The notes: generated from the letters alone by a model not told the origin. A stretch of DNA of 15,158 nt from Desulfobacterales bacterium (GCA_030613145.1 JAUWMM010000008.1:1-15158), one strand, 5' to 3'; numbered from the stretch's first letter, positions 1-6,912 are shown. A program made the numbers and translations.

Positions 1-50
1 TACCCGTGGTCATAGAAATTATCAATTGTAAAATCGTAACACTAGATGGC

Positions 51-245
51 CTCGTAAAAAGTCCCAACAACTTGTCATTTCGAGCGAAGCGAGAAATCTT
101 TCTGAAGTAACACGTTGAAAACATAAGATTTCTTCCTGAGGTCGACCTGCCCGCCATTGCCAGAAATGCAGGCACATAAGCTGAATGTTGTCTCAGGCGT
201 TGGCAGGCGGGAATGACACATTGACTGAATCAGACTTTTTAAGAG
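51..245. repeat. MITE-like element 1 with TCGTAAAAAGTC-type inverted ends
   Basis: The left end CTCGTAAAAAGTC (51-63) is matched in inverse orientation by GACTTTTTAAGAG (233-245), 12 of 13 positions. The interior has its own imperfect dyads: GTCATTTCGAGCGAAGCGAG near 76-95 and an AAATCTT/AAGATTT pair further in, then a GGCAGGCGGGAATGACA stretch. No plausible coding sequence fills it. The same ends bound two other elements here with different interiors. Bases 1-50 hold nothing recognisable. Confidence 0.6.
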
Positions 246-263
246 TTTGTCAATTAAGATGAT

Positions 264-403
264 TTCGTAAAAAGTCTCACTTCCCCTCCCCTGGAGGGAG
301 GGGATTAAGGGGAGGGGGATATAAGTCACTGAAATCCCATATTTTCACCCTCACCCCAACCCTCTCCCATCAAGGGAGAGGGAGTCTTTTGACTTTTTAC
401 GAA
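264..403. repeat. MITE-like element 2 with perfect 13-bp inverted ends
   Basis: TTCGTAAAAAGTC (264-276) and GACTTTTTACGAA (391-403) are perfect inverted repeats. The interior is strand-asymmetric: C-rich then G-rich blocks around 282-320, and CCCTCACCCCAACCCTCTCC followed by a complementary GGGAGAGGG near 347-383, giving a strong internal hairpin. The 10-mer TCAATTAAGA occurs on both sides, at 250-259 and 408-417, each four bases outside the ends. No gene is supported inside. Confidence 0.65.
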
Positions 404-424
404 TGTATCAATTAAGAGGGTTGC

Positions 425-459
425 AAAAAAGGGCCTTCCAAGAATGGAAAACCCTTTTT
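425..459 (-). terminator. Intrinsic terminator after leuA
   Basis: Read on the minus strand, nine bases after the leuA stop, an A-rich run and GGG are followed by TTTTCC, a short loop, GGAAGG, CCC and a run of six T. The stem has about nine pairs including two G-U wobbles, extended by A-U pairs. The plus strand also ends in TTTTT, so the hairpin may work in both directions. Confidence 0.8.
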
Positions 460-467
460 GCTCGACA

Positions 468-2054
468 TCATGCTGTATCAGGTGTGGTACTATTTTGAGA
501 TGAAAGGCCGTTGTCCGAGTGGTGGGTCTCTGAAGTACGCAGCAGCAGCCACTGGAGCCGGTTGATGGCCTGGACATAAGCCTTAGCGCTGGCCTTGAGG
601 ATATCTGTGCTGGATCCCCGACCAAGAGCGCGAAAACCCTCGCGAGCCACCCGCACAGTAGCTATGCCCATGGCCTCCTTGGTCTCGGTCACAGCGTTGA
701 CCTGAAAGTCCTCAAGTTTATGGTAAGCGCCCACAATCTTGTCAACCGCCTTAAAAATTGCGTCGATAGGCCCGTCACCCTGAGCACTCGCCTCCAAAAG
801 AACTCCCTCCCGTCGCAGTTTTACCCTTGCCTCAGGAACTTCTCCGTTGCCCGTAGTCATTTTGTATGATTCAAGGCTGTATAGTTTGCTGTCATCTAAA
901 TAGGCAAAAATCACGTCCTGGACTATGACAGCCACGTCATCATCGTAGACTTGCTTTTTCTTGTCCGCAACAGAGAGAAACTGATTGTAAACAGCTTCAA
1001 ATTCTTGTTCCGGAAAATCATAGCCCATCTCTGAGATCTTCTGCCTGAGGGCGTGCCTGCCCGATCTTGCCGTCAGAACCATGGCATGTTCTGTGATACC
1101 CACATCTTCGGGGCGTATAGCTTCATACGTGGAACGATCTTTGAGGATGCCGTCTTGGTGAATACCGGATGAATGGGAAAAAGCATTGGCGCCAACAATG
1201 GCCTTATTGGCCTGAACCGGCATTCCCATCAACCGGCTGACCAATTTGCTGGTCCTCATAATCTCCGGGGTATTAACCGTAGTGAAGTATTTGAAATAGT
1301 CTTTCCGGGTCTTGATGGCCATGACGAGCTCCTCTAAGGAGGCATTCCCCGCCCTTTCCCCAAGGCCGTTCATCGTACACTCCACCTGTCTTGCTCCATT
1401 TTCTACGGCTGATAAGGTGTTGGCCGTAGCAAGACCCAGGTCGTTATGGCAATGCACACTGAGCACTATCTTGTCGATGTCTGACACCTTTTCCATAAGA
1501 TAAGCGATGAGCCGGCCAAACTGCTGGGGAACCGCATAGCCAACCGTGTCCGGGATATTCACGACTGTAGCACCAGCAGCAATAACCTGTTCTACTACCT
1601 TAACCAGATATTCCGGATCAGTCCTGGAAGCGTCCTCAGGCGAGTACTCTATCTCAGGACACAGAGATTTGGCATATTTTAATGCCTCAAGTCCTCGCTC
1701 TAATTGCTTTGTTCGATCCGTACCAAATTTTTTCTGGATATGAATATCTGATGACGGTAAAAAGACGTGAATACGGGGTCTTGCAGCCTTTCTTATGGCC
1801 CCCCATGCCGCTTCAATGTCCTTTGGAACGGCACGCGCAAGTGCCACAATGGCAGGACCTTTAATCTTTTCGGCAATCGTCTTCACAGCCTCAAAATCAC
1901 CCGGCGATGAGATAGGAAATCCGGCCTCAATGGCATCTACCTGTAAACGTTCAAGTTGTAAGGCGATTTCTAACTTTTCCCGTGGATTGAGGCATGCCCC
2001 TGGAATCTGTTCACCATCTCTCAACGTGGTGTCAAAAATGAAGATTTTTTCCAT
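468..2054 (-). CDS. leuA: 2-isopropylmalate synthase
   Basis: LeuA condenses acetyl-CoA with 2-oxoisovalerate, the first committed step of leucine synthesis in the cytoplasm. The chosen start gives 528 residues, close to the usual long-form LeuA. The N-terminal catalytic barrel shows DTTLRDGEQ at residues 8-16, EAGFPISSPGDFEAV, the metal-binding HCHND, and NGLGERAGN. The C-terminal third is the LeuA dimer/regulatory domain (GDGPIDA, then DILKASAKAYVQAINRL), the module that binds leucine in feedback inhibition. The paralogous citramalate synthase is the main alternative; the SPGDFEAV region favours LeuA. ATG at 2054 has the strong site GGGGAGGAATCA before it. An in-frame ATG at 2147 also has an excellent site (AAGGAGGTGAGGCAG) and would add 31 acidic, non-conserved-looking residues. 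A leucine leader/attenuator lies upstream and a terminator downstream, so leuA looks monocistronic. Confidence 0.95.
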   Translation of the reverse strand: MEKIFIFDTTLRDGEQIPGACLNPREKLEIALQLERLQVDAIEAGFPISSPGDFEAVKTIAEKIKGPAIVALARAVPKDIEAAWGAIRKAARPRIHVFLPSSDIHIQKKFGTDRTKQLERGLEALKYAKSLCPEIEYSPEDASRTDPEYLVKVVEQVIAAGATVVNIPDTVGYAVPQQFGRLIAYLMEKVSDIDKIVLSVHCHNDLGLATANTLSAVENGARQVECTMNGLGERAGNASLEELVMAIKTRKDYFKYFTTVNTPEIMRTSKLVSRLMGMPVQANKAIVGANAFSHSSGIHQDGILKDRSTYEAIRPEDVGITEHAMVLTARSGRHALRQKISEMGYDFPEQEFEAVYNQFLSVADKKKQVYDDDVAVIVQDVIFAYLDDSKLYSLESYKMTTGNGEVPEARVKLRREGVLLEASAQGDGPIDAIFKAVDKIVGAYHKLEDFQVNAVTETKEAMGIATVRVAREGFRALGRGSSTDILKASAKAYVQAINRLQWLLLRTSETHHSDNGLSSQNSTTPDTA

Positions 2055-2222
2055 TGATTCCTCCCCCTGGATCTCTTTTCCCTCCAAATTTGGGTTATCT
2101 GTAAGCTTGCTAATGTCGCCCTCATCCTCATTGAAACCGAGTCCCATCTGCCTCACCTCCTTATCGTGTATGTCAAATCCCATGAGACTAACAATTCACT
2201 GATTTTGATAAAACCGTCCATG

Positions 2223-2253
2223 AAAAAAAGCCGCAGGTTTTGCTGCCTGCGGC
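2223..2253 (-). terminator. Attenuator terminator hairpin upstream of leuA
   Basis: On the minus strand GCCGCAGG, loop CAGCAAAA, CCTGCGGC and seven T form a textbook intrinsic terminator with eight perfect pairs. It stands 36 bases after the leader-peptide stop and before both candidate leuA starts, so it can only act as a leuA attenuator or as a late ispB terminator. The alternative pairing of its 5' arm with the segment just after the leader stop favours the attenuator role. Confidence 0.85.
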
Positions 2254-2340
2254 CCATCATTATCTGAATTGTGTGTCGATTACCGCAGTCAGTCCACTCC
2301 TTGAACTAGCCCAAGAAGAAGCAAAAACTCTATTGGTAAT
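2246..2340 (-). promoter_or_regulatory. Leucine attenuator: leader segments 1-2-3
   Basis: On the minus strand, segment 1 ATTACC (2340-2335, across Leu codons 8-9) can pair with GGTAAT (2284-2279). Segment 2 CTGCGG (2288-2283, immediately after the leader TGA) can pair with CCGCAG (2252-2247), the 5' arm of the terminator. A ribosome stalled on the Leu run at codons 14-17 would leave segment 2 free to form the antiterminator. A ribosome reaching the stop codon would cover segment 2 and let the terminator form. The complementarities are seen in the sequence; the mechanism is inferred by analogy with the classic leu, his and trp attenuators. Confidence 0.75.
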
Positions 2341-2363
2341 AAACACATCACAGATCCTCTCAT
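2289..2363 (-). CDS. leuL: leuA leader peptide (attenuation peptide)
   Basis: A 24-residue reading frame begins MRGSVMCLLPIEF and continues FLLLLGL before a short tail and TGA. Seven of 24 codons are leucine (TTA TTA, then TTG CTT CTT CTT, then CTA), with four in a row. ATG at 2363 follows AAAGG six bases upstream. The stop lies directly against the antiterminator segment, and a terminator hairpin follows before leuA. Leucine starvation should stall ribosomes on the Leu run and allow leuA transcription. The symbol is given by analogy with enterobacterial leuL; there is no expectation of sequence homology. Leader peptides of this size are usually missed by annotation pipelines. Confidence 0.8.
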   Translation of the reverse strand: MRGSVMCLLPIEFLLLLGLVQGVD

Positions 2364-2379
2364 AAACAACCTTTATTGA

Positions 2380-2409
2380 TAGCCAATCACAACATTTTCC
2401 GTATGTCAA
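2380..2409 (-). promoter_or_regulatory. Candidate promoter of the leuL-leuA transcript
   Basis: A perfect -35 hexamer TTGACA is read on the minus strand at 2409-2404, between the ispB stop and the leader peptide. The -10 is unclear: TGGCTA at 18-bp spacing is poor, and the better-looking TATCAA (2381-2376) lies 22 bp away, which is too far. Only the general location is supported. Confidence 0.4.
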
Positions 2410-2462
2410 TACATTTGTTGCGAACTTCGGTGTACCGTCAAAGCCTATACTCGTAAAAGCAA

Positions 2463-3512
2463 TTACACATTTCGCACTAGCACATAATCGGCCAACTGCT
2501 CTAGAAGCCCCCGCGGCTTTGAGGTACTAAATGTGTTAAGACATTTCTTTGCTAGTTCGATGTGCTTCTGGGCACGCTCTCTGGTGTATGCGATACCACC
2601 GTACTTCTTGATCAGCCCCAGCACGGTCTCGAAATCCGCGTCTTTAGCATCCACATCACGTAATAGTTGACCATTCGGGCTGAGGGGGACCTCTTCTCTT
2701 CGTCCTTCGGTGACTGCTACCATATCTTGAATGATGGTTTCCAGGCGCCTGCGGTCTTCCATGGTGGCGCGATCCAGCGCATAGATAACAGGCAAGGTCA
2801 GCTTCCCTTCCCTCAAATCCGCTCCTATGGTCTTTCCTATCACTCTGGTATCCGCAGTATAATCGAGAAGATCATCAGCCATCTGAAAGGCAATCCCCAA
2901 ATGATGTCCATAGTCAGCCAGTGCCTGGACCTGTCCCCCTGGGGCTTCTGCAAGCAAAGCCCCTACTTGACATGCTGCTTGAATCAAATAGGCAGTCTTT
3001 CGCCTGATCACCTCCATGTAATCTGCTTCCTCCACAGCAAGATCACCGCGGTGTAACATTTGGTGTATCTCCCCCTCGGACATTTGGGCTGTTGTGTTGG
3101 CAAGGATGTCAATAATTGGAACAGAATGCGTTTGTGCCGCGATGGCGATGGAGCGGGCCAGCAGGAAGTCTCCAACCAAAACCGTAGCCGGGTTTCCCCA
3201 AATCGAATGGGCCACAGGGTTGCCGCGTCGGATGTCGGCCCCGTCAACTAGGTCATCATGAAGCAGGGTGGCAGCATGAAGGTACTCAAAGACAACCGAC
3301 AGGGTCTTGTCATAGTTTCCCTTGTAGCCGCAAAGACGTGCTGAAAGCACCATCAGAAGCGGGCGTATCCTTTTGCCGCCGCTGAACATAATGTATTTGG
3401 CTACATGGGAAACCAATGGGAGATAAGGTTTGAGGTTGTCGGCAAGGGCACTCTCAATTTCAACCAGGTCTTGGCGGACCGACTCCAAAATCTGTTCCTT
3501 CAGACTCTTCAT
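2463..3512 (-). CDS. ispB: Polyprenyl diphosphate synthase (octaprenyl/heptaprenyl type)
   Basis: A trans-isoprenyl diphosphate synthase of 349 residues that should add isopentenyl diphosphate units to an allylic primer, making the side chain of a respiratory quinone. It shows GGKRIRP at 45-51, the first Asp-rich motif DDLVD at 86-90, SEGEIHQM near 145-152, RRKTAYL near 170-176, and the second Asp-rich motif in FQMADDLLDY (DDLLD 213-217). All expected catalytic residues are present. The region before DDLVD (EYLHAATLLH) resembles long-chain synthases rather than farnesyl diphosphate synthase; exact chain length cannot be read here. The C-terminal part between about residues 260 and 305 looks longer than in many homologues. 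ATG at 3512 overlaps the TGA of a small upstream frame by ATGA, and GGAAG lies about eight bases before the start. It is separated from etfA by a terminator, so it needs its own promoter. Confidence 0.92.
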   Translation of the reverse strand: MKSLKEQILESVRQDLVEIESALADNLKPYLPLVSHVAKYIMFSGGKRIRPLLMVLSARLCGYKGNYDKTLSVVFEYLHAATLLHDDLVDGADIRRGNPVAHSIWGNPATVLVGDFLLARSIAIAAQTHSVPIIDILANTTAQMSEGEIHQMLHRGDLAVEEADYMEVIRRKTAYLIQAACQVGALLAEAPGGQVQALADYGHHLGIAFQMADDLLDYTADTRVIGKTIGADLREGKLTLPVIYALDRATMEDRRRLETIIQDMVAVTEGRREEVPLSPNGQLLRDVDAKDADFETVLGLIKKYGGIAYTRERAQKHIELAKKCLNTFSTSKPRGLLEQLADYVLVRNV

Positions 3513-3637
3513 ACGATGGCTTCCATAAAGTCATATTCGCAGGTCCCGGAGCCAAGGAAAACATCCGCCCCTGGAAGGACCTTGACCACATCCGTGAGCC
3601 ATAGCAGCATACCACAACAAGCCTCCGCCCAACGCAT
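3509..3637 (-). CDS. Possible small gene coupled to ispB
   Basis: A 42-residue frame from ATG at 3637 (MRWAEACCGMLLWL at its start, ending CEYDFMEAIV) stops in an ATGA overlap with the ispB start, a geometry typical of translational coupling. I recognise no family. The frame stays open further upstream to a TTG at 3712, but that lies inside the etfA terminator, so the longer form is unlikely. The ribosome site before 3637 is weak. It may be a coupling ORF, a gene remnant, or chance. Confidence 0.22.
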   Translation of the reverse strand: MRWAEACCGMLLWLTDVVKVLPGADVFLGSGTCEYDFMEAIV

Positions 3638-3690
3638 TGCTGTTTTCACTTTCCCGTTTCCAGAAAGATCGCCACCCCGTAAACGGTTAC

Positions 3691-3731
3691 AAAAAAACAA
3701 GGAGCAAGACAATGTTGCCGCCCAGCTCCTT
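3691..3731 (-). terminator. Intrinsic terminator after etfA
   Basis: On the minus strand, 24 bases after the etfA stop, AAGGAGC and GCTCCTT form a seven-pair stem around a 19-base loop, followed by G and a run of seven T. The other strand lacks a T-tract, so it acts only on the etf transcript. It separates etfBA from ispB. Confidence 0.75.
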
Positions 3732-3755
3732 ATTACGACTGCTGACAGTCTAATT

Positions 3756-4721
3756 TCAGCCTACCTTTTTCAACTCGGCCATTATAGCTGGAATCGCCTT
3801 AAAGAGGTCTTCCACGATACCGTAATCTGCCTTTTTAAAGATGGGTGCCCCCGGATCCTTATTGATGGCTACAATATATTTAGAGGATCCCATGCCGGCC
3901 AGGTGCTGGATGGCCCCGGAGATGCCACAAGCAATGTAAAGGTTTGGGGATACGACCTTTCCGGTCTGGCCCACCTGATCAGAATGAGGGCGCCAACCTT
4001 CGTCTACCGCTGATCTTGATGCCCCTACCGTACCACCCAAAACCTCGGCCAGTTGCTCAATGGCGCCAAAGTCGGGGCCTCCCATACCGCGCCCACCTGA
4101 CACGATAACATCCGCCTCGGTTAGGTCTATCTTGGAGGCAACCTCCAGCCTCTTTTCCACAACCCGTGTCTTGACGACATCTGTTTTTATTGCAACCTTT
4201 TCCAAATCCCCCGCCTTTGGTGATTGCACAATCTCCATTACATTAGGACGTATGGCTGACATTTGCGGTACCCCTTCAAGGGCTACCTCGGCAAGAACCT
4301 TGCCCCCGTACATAGGTCTTGTGGCAATGAGCTTTTCTCCGTCAAGCTTTAAGGCAATGCAATCCATGGCAAGGCCAACCCCCAAACGCGCTGCCAGCCG
4401 TGCAGACAGGTCTTTGCCCCTGCTTGAAGCCCCAAAAAGCAGAATCCTGGGATCGTTATCCTTGACGACTTCGAAAAGCATGTTCGTGTAAGCGTCTGTG
4501 GTGTAGTCAGCCAAGGCCGAATCATCCCCCACAAAAATTTTGTCTGCCCCGTATTGTGCCAGTTCTCCGGCAATTCCCTCTACGCCGGAGCCAAATACGA
4601 CTGCGCTTACAGTATCGCCAAGGGTATCGGCCAGCCGTCTCCCTTCGCTCACAGCCTCATAGGCAATCTTACGAAAACTTCCATCAACTTGTTCTGCAAA
4701 TACCAAAACACCCTGTGCCAT
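3756..4721 (-). CDS. etfA: Electron transfer flavoprotein, alpha subunit
   Basis: EtfA carries the FAD of the EtfAB heterodimer, which passes electrons between acyl-CoA-type dehydrogenases and the quinone pool or other partners in the cytoplasm. The 321-residue length is normal. The N-terminal half is the ETF fold shared with EtfB. The C-terminal half has the FAD domain: SGGRGMGG, then [40 protein letters not shown], and [24 protein letters not shown]. The conserved arginine and Q-x-GQTG/SGAIQH elements that contact FAD are intact. ATG at 4721 has GGAGAG upstream. It follows etfB in the same direction but across a 184-bp gap that contains an inverted repeat. Whether the pair serves beta-oxidation or electron bifurcation cannot be decided from sequence alone. 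Confidence 0.95.
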   Translation of the reverse strand: MAQGVLVFAEQVDGSFRKIAYEAVSEGRRLADTLGDTVSAVVFGSGVEGIAGELAQYGADKIFVGDDSALADYTTDAYTNMLFEVVKDNDPRILLFGASSRGKDLSARLAARLGVGLAMDCIALKLDGEKLIATRPMYGGKVLAEVALEGVPQMSAIRPNVMEIVQSPKAGDLEKVAIKTDVVKTRVVEKRLEVASKIDLTEADVIVSGGRGMGGPDFGAIEQLAEVLGGTVGASRSAVDEGWRPHSDQVGQTGKVVSPNLYIACGISGAIQHLAGMGSSKYIVAINKDPGAPIFKKADYGIVEDLFKAIPAIMAELKKVG

Positions 4722-4798
4722 ATTGGCTCTCCTTTTTTCGTTTTTCGTTATTTGGATACGAAGTGGAGCTTGCGCAACATCTTATGCGAAAACGGAAT

Positions 4799-4888
4799 GA
4801 TGGAGTGTTGGAGTACTGGAGTATTGCGTATTAAAAGCGGATGATTTTTTCCTCTAGACCCATCACTCCATTACTCCATCACTCCAAT
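4799..4888. repeat. Inverted repeat of GGAGT microrepeats between etfB and etfA
   Basis: Arms of 28 bp (4799-4826 and 4861-4888) pair at 22 of 28 positions around a 34-base spacer. Each arm is itself a string of TGGAGT units with about 9-bp spacing. There is no T-tract directly after it in the minus direction, so it is probably not a simple terminator. It occupies about half of the gap between two genes expected to be co-transcribed. Confidence 0.6.
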
Positions 4889-4905
4889 TTAAACGCCCCC
4901 CGGGT

Positions 4906-5694
4906 TCAAATAACCTTCGCCTCGTCCCTTAGTAACCTTACCAGCTCAGCTGCCTTGGCCTCTACTGTTTCTCCATCAATGATCCTCCCAGGTGACCTTT
5001 CTGGTGGAAAGGACAAACTCTTAACTCGACATTTTGCCTGGGCCTCCCCCACTTCACTCGGATCTACCTTAAGATCGGCCAAAGTTTTTTTGATTAAGGG
5101 CTTCTTCTTCGCCTTCATGATGCCCGGAAGCGAGGCATATCGGGGTTCATTGATGCCTCTTTGGGTAGTAAAAAGGGCGGGCAGGTCAGTCTCGAGTACC
5201 ATAATCCCGCCCTCAATTGTGCACTCACACCTAATCTTGCCGTCAGTTATTTCTTCCTTAACAACCATAGAAACCTGAGCAATACCAAGCAGTTCCGCAA
5301 CAGCAGCCGGAACCTGATAGCCATCATCATCAACAGCCCGCTGACCTGCTATGACGAGATCGTAGCCAGTATCTTTTAAAGCAGCAGCCAGCACCTTGGC
5401 AGTGCCCAGTGCGTCACTCCCCTGGGTAGCCGGATCGTCTATCAACACCCCTTCGTCCGCACCCATGGCCAACGCAGTGCGGATGGACTCAACAGCTCGC
5501 TCAGCTCCCATGGTAAGAATTGTCACTTTTCCGGCATGCTTCTCTTTGATTCGGAGCGCTTCTTCAACAGCAAACTCGTCGTATGGGTTGATGACCCATT
5601 TGACATCTTCTGTTCTGATAGAGGCTTTGTCGCCGGCAATTTGGATCAAAGTCTCTGTATCAGGCACCTGCTTAAGCAAGACAACAATATCCAC
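4906..5694 (-). CDS. etfB: Electron transfer flavoprotein, beta subunit
   Basis: EtfB is the partner of EtfA, normally binding AMP in a structural role (or FAD in bifurcating ETFs). The 262-residue length and N-terminus MDIVVLLKQVPDTE are typical. The ETF signature region is clear: VINPYDEFAVEEALRIKE, LTMGAERAVESIRTALAMGADEGVL, and the nucleotide-loop segment DLVIAGQRAVDDDGYQVPAAVAELLG. Later ETDLPALFTTQRGINEPRY and IMKAKKKPL match the family. The start is GTG at 5694, with GGAG seven bases upstream. A weak promoter-like pair (TTGACG at 5799-5794, 18 bp, TACGTG) lies upstream and is not convincing. The gene precedes etfA, the usual order. Confidence 0.95.
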   Translation of the reverse strand: MDIVVLLKQVPDTETLIQIAGDKASIRTEDVKWVINPYDEFAVEEALRIKEKHAGKVTILTMGAERAVESIRTALAMGADEGVLIDDPATQGSDALGTAKVLAAALKDTGYDLVIAGQRAVDDDGYQVPAAVAELLGIAQVSMVVKEEITDGKIRCECTIEGGIMVLETDLPALFTTQRGINEPRYASLPGIMKAKKKPLIKKTLADLKVDPSEVGEAQAKCRVKSLSFPPERSPGRIIDGETVEAKAAELVRLLRDEAKVI

Positions 5695-5720
5695 CTTACT
5701 ACTCCTTTCTCATGCATCGA

Positions 5721-5760
5721 AATTGGTTATTGGTTATTTGTTGTTTGTTGTTTGTTGTTT
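5721..5760. repeat. Low-complexity TTGTTGTTTG tract upstream of etfB
   Basis: Short direct repeats of TTGGTTATT pass into TTGTTTG units. This is a simple-sequence tract in the etfB 5' region. No regulatory role can be assigned. Confidence 0.55.
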
Positions 5761-5859
5761 TACGACTTGCACGTAGCACAAAAAATATGGAAACGTCAAG
5801 GTATTCGCTCGCCTATGTCTGTGAAGCGTCATTTGTCATTCGATTGATGATTGATGCAC

Positions 5860-5977
5860 TCGTAAAAAGTCGTCACCCCGGCGAAAGCCGGGGTCCGGTC
5901 AGTCATAAGTTTCTGAAAACACTGGATTCCGGCTTTCGCCGGAATGACAAAAAATGATGTTTTTTGACTTTTTACGA
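5860..5977. repeat. MITE-like element 3 with REP-type interior
   Basis: TCGTAAAAAGTC (5860-5871) and GACTTTTTACGA (5966-5977) are perfect 12-bp inverted ends. Inside are two oppositely oriented REP-like palindromes: CCCCGGCGAAAGCCGGGG near 5877-5894 and CCGGCTTTCGCCGG near 5929-5942, ending GGAATGACA. The 13-mer GATTGATGATTGA occurs on both sides (5842-5854 and 5987-5999). This element fills most of the 356-bp gap between birA and etfB; no gene is seen there. Confidence 0.65.
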
Positions 5978-6000
5978 AGCCGTCATGATTGATGATTGAC

Positions 6001-6027
6001 GATTTGGGATTTGGGATTTGGGATTTT
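6001..6027. repeat. Tandem 7-bp repeat GATTTGG
   Basis: Three to four head-to-tail copies of a GATTTGG unit, the last degenerate, lie just beyond the birA stop. It is simple-sequence intergenic DNA of no clear function. Confidence 0.6.
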
Positions 6028-6050
6028 CAATCGACAATCCTTTTGACGGT

Positions 6051-6878
6051 TCACGATTCTGGACGACAATGCATGACATCCCCTGCAACGACTCTGTGCA
6101 GGAAACCCTTTTTGTCGCGAACCAAAAGTGTGCCGTCCGGCTCCAACGCTTCGGCTACACCGACAAGCCTCTTTTCCGTAAGGAACACCTCAACCACTCT
6201 TCCCAGGGTGTTATCAAATTTACACCACGCATCTACAACGGTCTCATATGCCCCTGTGCAGAAAAAACCGTACCATTGCTCGAGACGGTGCAGTAGGGTT
6301 TGAAGAAAATCGATACGCGAGACCGGTTTACCAAGGCCAAGTCGAAGAGAGGTGGCCAGGCTTCTGCAAGAAATCGGAAACTCGTCCGGTTCCGTATTCA
6401 CATTTATACCGATACCAACAATAGCAAAACCTATACGTCTATTGTCGAAGACAGCCTCCGTTAAAATACCCGCAACCTTCAGATCGGCAATCAGAATATC
6501 GTTTGGCCATTTGAGCTGAGGTCTCAGCCCGATGTCCTGAATTGCAGAAGCCACGGCTACGCCAGCGGTTAACGTGAGTCTTGGAAACCAGTCAGGGGGG
6601 CAACTAGGTCTCAAGATGATGGAAAGATATAGCCCGCTTTCCGGAGGGGAGACCCAGGAGCGCCCCTGGCGGCCCCGGCCCTTGGTTTGCGTGTTAGCCA
6701 CTATCAACGTCCCCTCCGGGGCACCCTCTCGAGCCATGCGATTCGCCTCTGAATTCGTCGATTCGACTACATCAAGACAATAAACCGTCTGTTGGCCGAG
6801 CCATTGAGTTCTTAGGTGTTCCTTGATTGCATGCGGGGAAAGTCTGTTTGGGGTTCTTTGGTTTAGACCTAGACTCAT
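6051..6878 (-). CDS. birA: Biotin--[acetyl-CoA carboxylase] ligase, class I
   Basis: Biotin protein ligase makes biotinyl-AMP and transfers biotin to the carrier lysine of carboxylase subunits. The protein has 275 residues. Seen are VVESTNSEA near 37-45, the biotinyl-AMP loop GRGRQGR at 67-73, SGLYLSIILRP, KWPNDI from residue 123, KVAGILTE from 134, and GIGINVN, followed by a small C-terminal domain (GRVVEVF, GVAEALEPDGTLLV). The usual N-terminal winged helix of bifunctional BirA is absent, since only about 30 residues precede the catalytic core. It should therefore be an enzyme without DNA-binding repressor activity. ATG at 6878 has only a weak ribosome site; no better start is available before the conserved core. 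It is transcribed divergently from dnaJ. Confidence 0.92.
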   Translation of the reverse strand: MSLGLNQRTPNRLSPHAIKEHLRTQWLGQQTVYCLDVVESTNSEANRMAREGAPEGTLIVANTQTKGRGRQGRSWVSPPESGLYLSIILRPSCPPDWFPRLTLTAGVAVASAIQDIGLRPQLKWPNDILIADLKVAGILTEAVFDNRRIGFAIVGIGINVNTEPDEFPISCRSLATSLRLGLGKPVSRIDFLQTLLHRLEQWYGFFCTGAYETVVDAWCKFDNTLGRVVEVFLTEKRLVGVAEALEPDGTLLVRDKKGFLHRVVAGDVMHCRPES

Positions 6879-6912
6879 GATTTTTCAACCCATTGTGTGG
6901 CCTGTTATTTCC

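Noticed and set aside
75..329. An 84-residue minus-strand frame in the left repeats
   Set aside because: It is translated from dispersed palindromic repeats and spans two separate elements.
2148..2183. leuA start at the outermost ATG, 2183
   Set aside because: No ribosome site precedes it, while 2147 and 2054 both have strong ones.
2246..2462. A T-box leader for leuA
   Set aside because: No T-box consensus near the terminator and no convincing specifier stem; the Leu-rich leader frame explains the region better.
3405..4013. A 202-residue plus-strand open frame across the ispB-etfA gap
   Set aside because: It is antisense to well-supported ispB and etfA codons and shows no recognisable domain; it is a by-product of codon bias.
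4799..4888. A CRISPR-like array of TGGAGT repeats
   Set aside because: The repeats are about 6-9 bp without unique spacers and are arranged as an inverted pair.
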